Assembly: GCA_018711265.1 (NCBI GenBank)
Contig: DVIM01000056.1
Coordinates: forward strand, 1 to 33,014
DNA from: Spyradocola merdavium
Lineage (GTDB): Bacteria; Bacillota; Clostridia; Christensenellales; UBA1750
DNA length: 33,014 nt
Reading direction: 5' to 3'
Below are positions 16,712 through 24,539 of this stretch, one piece after another. The notes beneath the pieces were generated by a model. It was not told the origin of the DNA. It worked only from the letters and a program-made list of their open reading frames with translations, and did not search any database. The translations under genes and the position numbers were made by a program. Numbering within the stretch: position 1 is the first letter of the stretch; the number at the start of each line of letters is the position of its first letter.

Positions 16712-16736
16712 GAACCCCCGCTCAGCACAGGGGTTC
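16712..16736 (-). promoter_or_regulatory. Hairpin in the oppA-oppB gap (after the oppA stop)
   Basis: GAACCCC (16712-16718) and GGGGTTC (16730-16736) form a 7-bp stem 46 bases after the oppA stop. With the next hairpin it could lower transporter expression relative to the binding protein, a known arrangement in opp operons. Confidence 0.45.
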
Positions 16737-16782
16737 TTTGCACAGGATCGGGCAAAAGTGGATTTTGTCGTCTTTTTGTGGA

Positions 16783-18837
16783 TTACGCCGCAGCTTCTTC
16801 GGACTCTGCGGGAGTCTCGGACTCTGCGGGAGTCTCAGTCGCCTCCGGCGCGGTGGATTCCGCCGCTGCGGACTCGGCAGGCGCTTCGGACTCGGCGGGC
16901 TCTGCAGCCTCTGCTCCGCTGCTGCGCGCTTCCTCCCACGCCTCGCGGTTGGCCTCGAACTCCTCCATAGTGATGAAGTGGTCGTAGACCTTCTGGCCCT
17001 TAAAGCGCAGGGTCGAGATGCCGGACGGGCTGTACTGGCCCTCGTAGATGTTGAGCTTGGTCGCCTGGTAAGAGGAAGGCGCGATCATGAACGGGATGGC
17101 GAACGCGTGCTCGATGAGGATGTCCTCCGCCTCGGCAAAGGCGTCGTAGCGCGCGGTCATATCCATCACTTCGCCCTTGGCCGCAGCCACGGCGTCGACG
17201 TACTGCTGCATCAGCGCGTAGGTCTCCGGGTAGGCGGCCTGCAGCTCCGGATTGTAGACGATGGCGTCCATGCGGTTGTAGGAGTTGCCGATGCAGATGC
17301 CGGTGTCGGGATCGAGGTTATCGCTGCCGTCCCAGGGATCGGTCCAGGTCTGCGGATCGATGTAGTCCGCGCCCCAGTTGCACTTCATGATGCTGTACTT
17401 GCCGTTGCGGCGGGTCTCGGCCAGGAAGTTCTCCGAGGGGCCGGCCCACAGCTCGCAGACGATGTAGTCCGTGCCGAGCACGCCCTCGAGCTGCTGCTTG
17501 ATGAGGATGCACTCGTTCTCCCAGTCGGTGTCGCCGCTCTTGTAGCTGATGACGACTTGGATGGGGAAGGTGACCTGGCCTTCGAGCTCGGCCATGGCGG
17601 CCTCCTTGTACTCCAGGGCCTTGGTCTCGTCATAGAAGTACTGGGCGTTGTCCTGGAAAGCGGTCAGCTGCGAGAAGTCCGTGCCGTCCACGGAGCAGAA
17701 GTCCGCGGGGGTGATGGTGTTCTGCAGAAGGGACTCGGGATCGTCCGGCTCCAGGGCGCGGATGGCGTAAACGCGGTCCATGGCGCTCATGATGGAGTGG
17801 CGGAAGTTCTCGTTGTTGACGGCCGTGGCCCAGTCCTCGGGCGCGTACTGCTCGTCATAGGTGGGGTCGAAGTTGAAGCAGTAGAAGTAGGACCACATGC
17901 TGTCGGTGCGGGAGCGGGACAGATACTCGGCGTTGTTCGCCTTCCAGTCGTCCACGATGTCCATGGAGATGTCGGAAGTATCGATCTCGTCGCGCAGGAT
18001 CATCTGCGGGCCAAGGGTCGCGGCCTCGGCGTTATAGGTGCGCTCGATGCGGTCGATGTAGATCTGGTCCGCATCCCAGTTGTTCTCGTTCTTGACGTAG
18101 AGGTGGTGGCCCTGGGGCTCATACTCGGCCAGGATGTAGGCGCCGCAGTAGTAGAGCTTGTCGTTGGAGGTGCCAAAGTCCTTGCCCAGCTCGTCCAGCA
18201 GCGGGCCGTAGGCCGGGAACCATGGCGTGTAGGTCAGGCCCGAGAGGAAGTAGGGCGTGGGCTGCTCCAGGGTGTACTCCAGGGTGTAGTCGTCCAGCGC
18301 CTTGACGCCGACCTCGGCAAAGTCCGTGATCTCCTTGTTGTAGAAGGCCTCGGCGTTCTTGATGCAGGCGACCTGGCTGTACGTCAGAGACTCATTTTCC
18401 GCAGTCATGACGTATTCCAGCGCGTCGACGAAGTCGTTCGCGGTCACTTCCGCGATTTCATTGCCCTGGTAGTCGTACCACTTGACGCCCTCGCGCAGGT
18501 GGAAGGTCCAGGTCAGGCCGTCCTCGGAGTTTTCCCAGCTCAGCGCAAGGCCGGGGATGATGTTGCCGTAGGGGTCGTTCTCCACGAGGGAGTCGATGAC
18601 GTTGGCCGCCACCTGCTGGTCCCACTGCTGGGAGGCGATCAGGTAGTTCAGCGTCGTGACCTCCGAGGAGTACAGGTCGCGGTAGACCATGGGTTCGGTG
18701 GTCGTGCTGTCGGGCTCATCCGCCCCGCCGACGCTGCTGCTCGACGAGGGGGATTCTGCCGGCTCCGTCGTCGTCGTGCAGGCCACGAGCGACAGCGCCA
18801 TGCACAGACAGAGGACCAGGGCGAGAAGCTTTTTCAT
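16783..18837 (-). CDS. oppA: Peptide-binding lipoprotein OppA/DppE (SBP family 5) with repetitive C-terminal tail
   Basis: A 684-residue solute-binding lipoprotein. The signal MKKLLALVLCLCMALSLVAC ends in a lipobox with Cys20 as the lipidated residue, followed by a Ser/Thr/Glu/Pro linker. The family 5 core starts near MVYRDLYSSEVTTLNYL and includes GLTWTFHLREGVKWYD, the conserved early signature. The core ends about residue 638; the last 46 residues are an Ala/Glu/Ser/Pro/Thr tail with repeated PAES units, unusual for this family. The ATG at 18837 has a strong AAGGAGGA site. It is the first gene of the nine-gene unit and would deliver peptides, possibly murein peptides given the downstream enzymes, to OppBCDF. 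Confidence 0.96.
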   Translation of the reverse strand: MKKLLALVLCLCMALSLVACTTTTEPAESPSSSSSVGGADEPDSTTTEPMVYRDLYSSEVTTLNYLIASQQWDQQVAANVIDSLVENDPYGNIIPGLALSWENSEDGLTWTFHLREGVKWYDYQGNEIAEVTANDFVDALEYVMTAENESLTYSQVACIKNAEAFYNKEITDFAEVGVKALDDYTLEYTLEQPTPYFLSGLTYTPWFPAYGPLLDELGKDFGTSNDKLYYCGAYILAEYEPQGHHLYVKNENNWDADQIYIDRIERTYNAEAATLGPQMILRDEIDTSDISMDIVDDWKANNAEYLSRSRTDSMWSYFYCFNFDPTYDEQYAPEDWATAVNNENFRHSIMSAMDRVYAIRALEPDDPESLLQNTITPADFCSVDGTDFSQLTAFQDNAQYFYDETKALEYKEAAMAELEGQVTFPIQVVISYKSGDTDWENECILIKQQLEGVLGTDYIVCELWAGPSENFLAETRRNGKYSIMKCNWGADYIDPQTWTDPWDGSDNLDPDTGICIGNSYNRMDAIVYNPELQAAYPETYALMQQYVDAVAAAKGEVMDMTARYDAFAEAEDILIEHAFAIPFMIAPSSYQATKLNIYEGQYSPSGISTLRFKGQKVYDHFITMEEFEANREAWEEARSSGAEAAEPAESEAPAESAAAESTAPEATETPAESETPAESEEAAA
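16801..16836. repeat. 18-bp tandem duplication in the oppA tail
   Basis: Two perfect adjacent copies of GGACTCTGCGGGAGTCTC (16801-16818, 16819-16836), encoding ETPAES twice on the minus strand. The surrounding tail carries diverged PAES-type units, consistent with slippage expansion. Confidence 0.9.
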
Positions 18838-18921
18838 CTGGGGTTCCTCCTTACAAAATAAAAATGAATTGTAAACCGATTGTGTCTCGGGGGTGACCGT
18901 TTCGGACTGGCTCGTCTTCCC

Positions 18922-18937
18922 GTTTCTTAGCAGAAAC
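18922..18937. promoter_or_regulatory. Operator-like inverted repeat at the oppA transcription start
   Basis: GTTTCT-TAGC-AGAAAC is a perfect 6-bp inverted repeat with a four-base centre. It begins two bases downstream of the predicted -10 box and covers the expected +1, a position where a repressor would block the operon. The cognate regulator is not in this window. Confidence 0.4.
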
Positions 18938-18938
18938 T

Positions 18939-18968
18939 ACTATAGTCTTCTTAATACAATGCATACAA
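18939..18968 (-). promoter_or_regulatory. Sigma-A-like promoter for the opp operon
   Basis: The minus strand has TTGTAT (18963-18968), an 18-base spacer and TATAGT (18939-18944), four and five matches to consensus. It leaves a leader of about 95 bases before the oppA ATG. Confidence 0.55.
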
Positions 18969-19235
18969 TACCACATTTTCCCCCGATTTGCAACTGGAAA
19001 TTTCCCGTCGCTGCAATTTTTCCGCCCGCTCCGCTCCAGGGCAGCTTTTGCAGAAATCATGAACGCGGCGCGAAGATTTCGAAGATTTTTTGGCGCGTCT
19101 CCGAGATTTTTCGGTCGATTTCATGAAATCTTTCGGCGTGTGCGGCGCGGTCTTCCTGGATTCCGGTGCCATTCTTCCCTCGCGGGCTCCGGCCGGGGCG
19201 GGATTTGTTTTGCAACTTTCCTCGGAATAAAATGC

Positions 19236-19272
19236 AAGACTGCACCCAAATTGCCCTTTGGATTGCAGTCTT
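19236..19272 (-). terminator. Terminator hairpin after the D-Ala-D-Ala dipeptidase gene
   Basis: AAGACTGCA (19236-19244) pairs with TGCAGTCTT (19264-19272), and CCAAA/TTTGG extends the inner stem around a loop. It starts about 30 bases after the stop of the dipeptidase gene. On the minus strand it is followed by GCATTTTATT, a moderate U-rich stretch. Confidence 0.65.
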
Positions 19273-19303
19273 TTGTGTATAGCGTTGTGTATTTATACCC
19301 CGG

Positions 19304-20029
19304 TCAGCGCAGGTCGCCCTCCGCGCAGAAGGCGTAGAGCGGCGCGCTGTGCGTGCGGCGGGCCCAGGGGCCGTCGCCGTAGTCGAAGTGCCACCACTCC
19401 GCGCTGTAGTGCGTAAAGCCGGCCTGGCGCATGGCGTGGTGGAGCAGGCGGCGGTTCCGGCGCACGGTCTCGTCCAGGCCGTCGCGCTCAAAGGCGTCGG
19501 CGTGGGCGATGGGCGCAAACTCGTCAAACCCCGTGCCCATGTCCAGCTCCCGCCCCTCGAGGCAAAGGGTCAGGTCCACCGCGCCGCCGGACTGGTGCGA
19601 GGAGGGGTGCAGCCGGTCCAGGACGGGCCGGGCCACGAATTCCTCCGTGAGGCGCGCGGCCTGTTCCTCCGAAAGGTCCGGGTGCTCGGCCTTTATCCGG
19701 GCAAAGTAGTCGTCATAGAGGGCCTGCTGCACGCGCTGGGGGCGCAGGCTGTCGTAGATGCGCAGGGAATAGGCCTCCGGCAAGAGGTCCAGCGCGCGGC
19801 AGAGGCGCTCGTAGACGCCCTTGCGGACGTAGCAGCGCGTCAGCGCGCCGGGGACGCCCATGTGCAGATAGCTGGCCGCGTACGCGATGCGGGGATGGCA
19901 GTCGGTGATGTCCAGCACCGGCTCGCCCGCCTCCGGCGCGGGCGGCAGGGGCGCGTCCGGGTCATACCCGGGGTAGGCGGCGCGGGCCGTGGGGATCGGG
20001 GTCTGCATCCAAAGTTCGGTCTGGTTCAT
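19304..20029 (-). CDS. ddpX: D-Ala-D-Ala dipeptidase, VanX/DdpX type (M15D)
   Basis: A 241-residue zinc dipeptidase that hydrolyses D-alanyl-D-alanine. Signature motifs are IYDSLRPQRVQ (Arg96), SSHQSGGAVDLTL with zinc ligands His145 and Asp152, DMGTGFDEF and EWWHFDYGD with catalytic Glu211 and zinc ligand His214. No signal peptide, so it acts in the cytosol. VanX enzymes remove D-Ala-D-Ala in vancomycin-resistant strains; DdpX of E. coli has the same activity with a peptide transporter for nutrient use. There is no vanH, vanA or vanRS here, so recycling is favoured over resistance. The ATG overlaps the stop of parC by four bases (ATGA), and the gene ends about 470 bases before oppA. Confidence 0.93.
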   Translation of the reverse strand: MNQTELWMQTPIPTARAAYPGYDPDAPLPPAPEAGEPVLDITDCHPRIAYAASYLHMGVPGALTRCYVRKGVYERLCRALDLLPEAYSLRIYDSLRPQRVQQALYDDYFARIKAEHPDLSEEQAARLTEEFVARPVLDRLHPSSHQSGGAVDLTLCLEGRELDMGTGFDEFAPIAHADAFERDGLDETVRRNRRLLHHAMRQAGFTHYSAEWWHFDYGDGPWARRTHSAPLYAFCAEGDLR

Positions 20030-22458
20030 GTCTCTTCCTCCAGCAGGCGCGCGGAGACGACGACGTTGTCCATCAGCGCGGCGAGATAGGGCTTGCCGCG
20101 GCCGGCCTTTCCCTCGATGAGGATCTCCTCGGTGGTGAGCACCGTCTCGGTGCGGTCGGCCTGGGTCGCGAGCAGGCGCCGGGGATCGGTCACGGGCAGG
20201 GCGCAGACGAGGGCGCTGCCGTTTGCGCCGTTTTTGTTGAAGGCGAAGGTGCGCACGCCCTTGCCGCCGCGGCGCTGCACCTCGTAATCCACCAGCAGGC
20301 AGCGCTTGGCGTAGCCGCGGTCGCTGAGCAGCAGCAGCTCGCCCGCCTCCGGCACGAGGAGCGCAAACGCCGTCTCGTCCCCGGGCTCGAGCACGATGCC
20401 CTTGACGCCGCCGGCCGCGCGGCCCTGCACGGGGATCTGCGCGATCTCCGTGCGCAGCGCCATGGCCTTTTTCGTCACCAGCAGGAGCGTGCGCTCCGCC
20501 TCCTCGGGCAGGACGGCGATCAGCTCGTCCCCGGCCTTGAGGTTCAGGGCGGCGGCGCGGCCCTTGCGCGCGCCGTATTCCTCGCGCGCGGTGCGCTTGA
20601 CGAGCCCGGCGCGCGTGACGAAGAGCAGCGTCTCGCACGCAAGGTCCCGCGGCAGGACGCGCAGGACGCGCTCCTCCTTTTCCAGCCCCGCGAGCAGCCC
20701 GGCCGGGGCGATGCCGCGGTCCTTCATGCGGCACTCGGGGATCTGGTCCGCGCAGATCGTGTAGCAGAAGCCCAGGCTGGTGAAGAACAGGAGCTTGTCG
20801 TCCGTCTTGAGGGAGAGGACTTCCTCGGGCGCGTCCTCGCTCTCCTCCTTCTTGGCGTAGAACTTGGGCGGCAGGCGCTTGAGGTAGCCCAGGCGCGTGC
20901 GCAGGACATAGCAGGGATCGGCGGGGACCTCCTCCCGCTCCTCCTGCGCGGGCAGGCTCTCCTCCTGCACGAGCTCTGTGCGGCGCGGGTCGGCGTAGCG
21001 GTCGCGGATGTCGCTGAGCTCCTCGCGGATGACGCGCAGGAGCTTCTTTTCGCTGTGGAGGATGCCCTCGAGCCGGGCGACGGTGCGCTGCACCTCGGCG
21101 TACTCCTTGCGCAGGGCGAGGATCTCCAGGCCCGTCAGGCGCTGCAGGCGCATATCGAGGATGGCCTGGGCCTGCGCCTGGGTGAGGGCGAACTTCTCCA
21201 TCAGGCCCTCGCGCGCCTCCTTGGGGTTCTTGGCCGCGCGGATGAGCGCGATGACCGCGTCCAGGTTGTCCACGGCGATCATGAGCCCTTCCAGGATGTG
21301 CTCGCGGGCCTTGGCCTGGTCCAGGTCGTACTTCGTGCGCCGGGCGACGACGTTCTTCTGGTGGGCGATGTAGCGGCGGATGAGCTCGAGCAGGGAGAGC
21401 TGCATGGGCTTGCCGTCGGCGATGGCGACCATGTTGACGCCGAAGGTCACCTGCAGGTCGGAAACGCGGTAGAGGTGGCGGAGCACCTTTTCGGCGTCCG
21501 CGTCGCGCTTGAGCTCGATGACCGCGCGCATTCCCGTGCGGTCGGACTCGTCGCGGATGTCCGAGATGGCCGAGAGGATCCCCTTCTTCTCCTCGGAGAG
21601 CTTGAGGATCTTCTCCAGCAGCGCGCTCTTGTTGACCTGATAGGGCAGCTCCGTCACGACCAGGTTCTTCTTGCCGCTGGGCAGGTCCTCGACGTGGACC
21701 TTGGCGCGCAGCAGCAGGCGGCCGCGGCCGGTCTCGTAGGCCTTGCGGATCTCCTCGGTCGCAAGGAGCTGGCCGCCGGTGGGGAAGTCCGGCGCGGGCA
21801 GGATCTGCATCAGCGCGTCCAGGGAGATGTTCGGGTCGTCCAGGACCGCGATGACCGCGTCGATGGATTCGCCCAGGTTGTGTGTGGGGATGTTCGTGGC
21901 CAGGCCCACCGCGATGCCGGAGGCGCCGTTGACGAGCAGGTTGGGGAAGCGCCCGGGGAGCATGTCCGGCTCCTTGAGCGTGTCGTCAAAGTTCAGGGAG
22001 AAGGAGACGGTGTCCTTTTCCAGGTCGCGCAGCAGCTCCATGGCAAGGGGCGCCATGCGCGCCTCGGTGTATCGCATGGCCGCGGCGGAATCGCCGTCCA
22101 CGGAGCCGAAGTTGCCGTGGCCGTCCACCAGCGGCGCGCGCATGTTGAAGTCCTGCGCCATGCGCACCATCGCGTCGTAGACGGAGGTGTCGCCGTGGGG
22201 GTGGTATTTGCCCAGGCAGTCGCCCACGATGCGGGCGCACTTGCGGTGGGGCTTGTCGGGCGTGTTGCCCAATTCCAGCATGGTGTAGAGGATGCGCCGC
22301 TGCACGGGCTTGAGGCCGTCCTCGACCCGGGGCAGGGCGCGCTCGAGGATGACGTGCTCCGCGTAGGGGATCATGCTGTCGTGCATGATCTCCTCCATGG
22401 GTTTTTGCAGGATCGTCTCGTTGCGCTCGATGGTCTCGTCGCGTCTCTTCTTCGGCAT
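20026..22458 (-). CDS. parC: Type IIA topoisomerase subunit A (ParC/GyrA-like)
   Basis: An 810-residue DNA-cleaving subunit. The winged-helix region includes LPRVEDGLKPVQRRILY, the quinolone-region GKYHPHGDTSVYDAM (Thr91 at the usual Ser83 site, Asp95 at Asp87) and the catalytic Tyr130 in AAMRYTEARM. The long coiled-coil (about residues 360-480) and a C-terminal beta-pinwheel follow. A QRRGGKG sequence, the gyrase GyrA-box, is present but at residues 728-734 near the end, not at the first pinwheel blade where gyrase has it. I lean to ParC because of this and the pairing with a ParE-like subunit. The ATG at 22458 overlaps the parE stop by one base (TGATG). Confidence 0.9.
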   Translation of the reverse strand: MPKKRRDETIERNETILQKPMEEIMHDSMIPYAEHVILERALPRVEDGLKPVQRRILYTMLELGNTPDKPHRKCARIVGDCLGKYHPHGDTSVYDAMVRMAQDFNMRAPLVDGHGNFGSVDGDSAAAMRYTEARMAPLAMELLRDLEKDTVSFSLNFDDTLKEPDMLPGRFPNLLVNGASGIAVGLATNIPTHNLGESIDAVIAVLDDPNISLDALMQILPAPDFPTGGQLLATEEIRKAYETGRGRLLLRAKVHVEDLPSGKKNLVVTELPYQVNKSALLEKILKLSEEKKGILSAISDIRDESDRTGMRAVIELKRDADAEKVLRHLYRVSDLQVTFGVNMVAIADGKPMQLSLLELIRRYIAHQKNVVARRTKYDLDQAKAREHILEGLMIAVDNLDAVIALIRAAKNPKEAREGLMEKFALTQAQAQAILDMRLQRLTGLEILALRKEYAEVQRTVARLEGILHSEKKLLRVIREELSDIRDRYADPRRTELVQEESLPAQEEREEVPADPCYVLRTRLGYLKRLPPKFYAKKEESEDAPEEVLSLKTDDKLLFFTSLGFCYTICADQIPECRMKDRGIAPAGLLAGLEKEERVLRVLPRDLACETLLFVTRAGLVKRTAREEYGARKGRAAALNLKAGDELIAVLPEEAERTLLLVTKKAMALRTEIAQIPVQGRAAGGVKGIVLEPGDETAFALLVPEAGELLLLSDRGYAKRCLLVDYEVQRRGGKGVRTFAFNKNGANGSALVCALPVTDPRRLLATQADRTETVLTTEEILIEGKAGRGKPYLAALMDNVVVSARLLEEET

Positions 22459-24413
22459 CAGCCCTTCACCCACCCTTCAAAGGAGTCGACCTTGTTGAAA
22501 TTCGCCTGCTGGCTGATGTAGAGGCGGCGGGGCTCGACCTTGTCGCCCATGAGGATGGTGACCATGCGCTCGGCCTGCGCCGCGTCCTCCAGCGTCACCT
22601 GCACGAGGGTGCGGTGCGCGGGGTTCATCGTGGTGTCCCAGAGCTGCTCGGGGTTCATCTCGCCAAGGCCCTTGTAGCGCTGGATGGCATAGCCCTTGCC
22701 CATGCGCTTGACCGCCGCGGGCAGGGCCTTGTCGTCGTAGACGTACTCGCTCATCTGGCCCTTTTTGACCAGGTACAGGGGCGGCGTGCCGATGTAGATG
22801 TGCCCCTCCTGCACGAGCTCCTTCATGTAGCGGTAGAAGAAGGTGAGCAGGATCGCGCGGATGTGCGCACCGTCCTGGTCCGCGTCGGCCAGGATGATGA
22901 TGCGGTGGTACTTGAGGTTGCCGATCTTAAAGTCCTCGCCGATGCCCGTGCCCAGGGCCGTGATCAGCGAGCGGAACTCCTCGTTCATGAGCACCTGGTC
23001 CAGGCGCTTCTTTTCGGCGTTCAGGGGCTTGCCGCGCAGGGGCAGGATCGCCTGGAACCTGCGGTCGCGGCCCTGCTTGGCCGAGCCCCCGGCGGAGTCG
23101 CCCTCGACGATGAAGAGCTCGTTCTCCTCCGGGCGGCGGCCCGTGCAGGAAGCGAGCTTGCCCACCAGGGGCGCCGCCTCCAGGGAGGACTTCTGGCGGG
23201 CGATGTCCTTGGCCTTGCGCGCGGCCTCGCGCACCGCGGCGGCGGCGCGCGCCTTCTCCAGCAGCTTTTCGGCCGTCTCCTGGTGGGAGAGGTCCTCCAG
23301 GTACAGCGTGAGCTGGTCGTAGACCAGGCCCTCGATCAGGGGGCGGACCTCGCTGTTGCCGAGCCGGCCCTTTGTCTGGCCCTCGAACTGCGGGTTCTTG
23401 ACGTAGCAGACGAGCACGGCGGTCATGCCCTCGCGGTAGTCCTCGCCGGTGAGGTTGGCGTCCTTCTCCTTGAGCAGGCCGGCCCGGCGGGCGTATTCGT
23501 TCATGGCGCGGGTATAGGCGGCCTTAAAGCCGGTCTCGTGCGTGCCGCCCTCGCCGGTGGGGATGGAGTTGACGTAGGAGAACATGCTCTCCGTGTACCC
23601 GTCGGTGATCTGGAACGCGCAGCGGAAGAAGAAGTCGTCCTTTCCGCCCTCGAGGTAGACCACGTCCTCGTGCAGGGGGTCCTTTTCGGCGTTCAGGTAG
23701 CGGACGTAGTCCACGATGCCGCCCGCGTAGCAATAGGTGGTCTCGCGCTCGTCCTTGGGCAGGCGCTCGTCGGTCAGGACGATGGTCACGCCCTTGTTGA
23801 GGTAGGCGAGCTCCCGCAGGCGGCGGTCCACGACGTCGTGGTGAAAGGTGATGTCCTCAAAGACGCGCTTGTCCGGCAAAAAGGTGGTCTTGCTGCCCTT
23901 TTTGCGGGTATTGCCCACGCGCACGAGCGGCGTCATGGGCTTGCCGGAGACGATCTTGCCGGTCTTTTCGTCCACGACCGAGGCAAACTCCTGCCGGTAG
24001 AGGGAGAAGTCGCTGTAGACCTCGCAGACCAGCCACTCGGACAGGGCGTTGACCACCGAGGCGCCCACGCCGTGCAGGCCGCCGGAATAGGCGTAGTTTT
24101 TCCCGGAAAACTTGCCGCCCGCGTGCAGCTGCGTGTAGACGACCTCCACGCCCGAGATGCCCAGCTGCGGATGCTTGTCCACGGGGATGCCGCGGCCGTT
24201 GTCCTCGACCGAGGCGCTGCCGTCCTTGTGCAGGGTCACGCGGACGGTGTCGGCGTAGCCGTTTGCGGCCTCGTCGATGGAGTTGTCCACGATCTCCCAC
24301 AGGAGGTGGTGCAGGCCACGGGGGCCGGTGGTGCCGATGTACATGCCCGGCCGCATGCGCACCGCGTCCAGTCCCTTCAGGACCTGCAGATCGCCCGCGT
24401 TGTATGTGCTCAT
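22458..24413 (-). CDS. parE: Type IIA topoisomerase subunit B (ParE/GyrB-like)
   Basis: A 651-residue ATPase subunit. The GHKL fold is marked by EIVDNSIDEA (Glu40, Asp43), DNGRGIPVDKHP and SGGLHGVGASVVNALS. The transducer follows, then the TOPRIM domain with EGDSAGGSAKQGRDR (residues 437-451) and ADADQDGAH (Asp510, Asp512, Asp514), and the C-terminal QRYKGLGEMNPEQLWDTTM. The ADQDGAH and RGLHHL spellings look more like ParE than GyrB, and there is no dnaA/recF context, so a second topoisomerase (topo IV) is likely; GyrB cannot be ruled out from one locus. The ATG at 24413 has AGGACGAGGA upstream, and a consensus-like promoter lies about 100 bases before it. Confidence 0.93.
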   Translation of the reverse strand: MSTYNAGDLQVLKGLDAVRMRPGMYIGTTGPRGLHHLLWEIVDNSIDEAANGYADTVRVTLHKDGSASVEDNGRGIPVDKHPQLGISGVEVVYTQLHAGGKFSGKNYAYSGGLHGVGASVVNALSEWLVCEVYSDFSLYRQEFASVVDEKTGKIVSGKPMTPLVRVGNTRKKGSKTTFLPDKRVFEDITFHHDVVDRRLRELAYLNKGVTIVLTDERLPKDERETTYCYAGGIVDYVRYLNAEKDPLHEDVVYLEGGKDDFFFRCAFQITDGYTESMFSYVNSIPTGEGGTHETGFKAAYTRAMNEYARRAGLLKEKDANLTGEDYREGMTAVLVCYVKNPQFEGQTKGRLGNSEVRPLIEGLVYDQLTLYLEDLSHQETAEKLLEKARAAAAVREAARKAKDIARQKSSLEAAPLVGKLASCTGRRPEENELFIVEGDSAGGSAKQGRDRRFQAILPLRGKPLNAEKKRLDQVLMNEEFRSLITALGTGIGEDFKIGNLKYHRIIILADADQDGAHIRAILLTFFYRYMKELVQEGHIYIGTPPLYLVKKGQMSEYVYDDKALPAAVKRMGKGYAIQRYKGLGEMNPEQLWDTTMNPAHRTLVQVTLEDAAQAERMVTILMGDKVEPRRLYISQQANFNKVDSFEGWVKG

Positions 24414-24438
24414 TCCTCGTCCTCCGACCTTTCAGATT

Positions 24439-24454
24439 TTTTTGCGCGCAAAAA
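24439..24454. promoter_or_regulatory. Palindrome in the parE leader
   Basis: TTTTTGCGCGCAAAAA is a perfect 16-base palindrome about 25 bases before the parE start, downstream of its promoter. It may be a protein site or fortuitous. Confidence 0.3.
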
Positions 24455-24509
24455 CGGGCGCGCTCCGCTGTATGTCCTCGTCACAGCACAATCTGTGGCT
24501 TGAATGACC

Positions 24510-24539
24510 ATTTTACAACAAAACGCGCCGGATTGTCAA
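24510..24539 (-). promoter_or_regulatory. Sigma-A promoter for parE-parC-ddpX
   Basis: Minus strand: a perfect -35 TTGACA (24534-24539), an 18-base spacer and TAAAAT (24510-24515). The -35 box contains the TGA stop of the upstream kinase gene. Confidence 0.75.

Larger units (their letters stand above)
18838..19303. other. 466-base intergenic region upstream of oppA
   Basis: No credible gene was seen. From right to left it holds a terminator hairpin for the parE-parC-vanX unit (19236-19272), a comparatively AT-rich stretch (about 19060-19135) with CCGA-gattttt-TCGG at 19101-19115 and the palindrome GATTTCATGAAATC at 19117-19130, then the oppA promoter (18939-18968), an operator-like inverted repeat (18922-18937) and the oppA ribosome binding site. 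Short frames here have no family resemblance. Confidence 0.6.

Noticed and set aside
18851..19172. Short frames of 60-77 codons in the oppA upstream region
   Set aside because: They overlap the oppA promoter and hairpins, have no ribosome binding site and resemble no family I know.
19304..20029. Vancomycin resistance locus
   Set aside because: Only the VanX-type dipeptidase is present; there is no VanH, VanA-type ligase or VanRS in the window.
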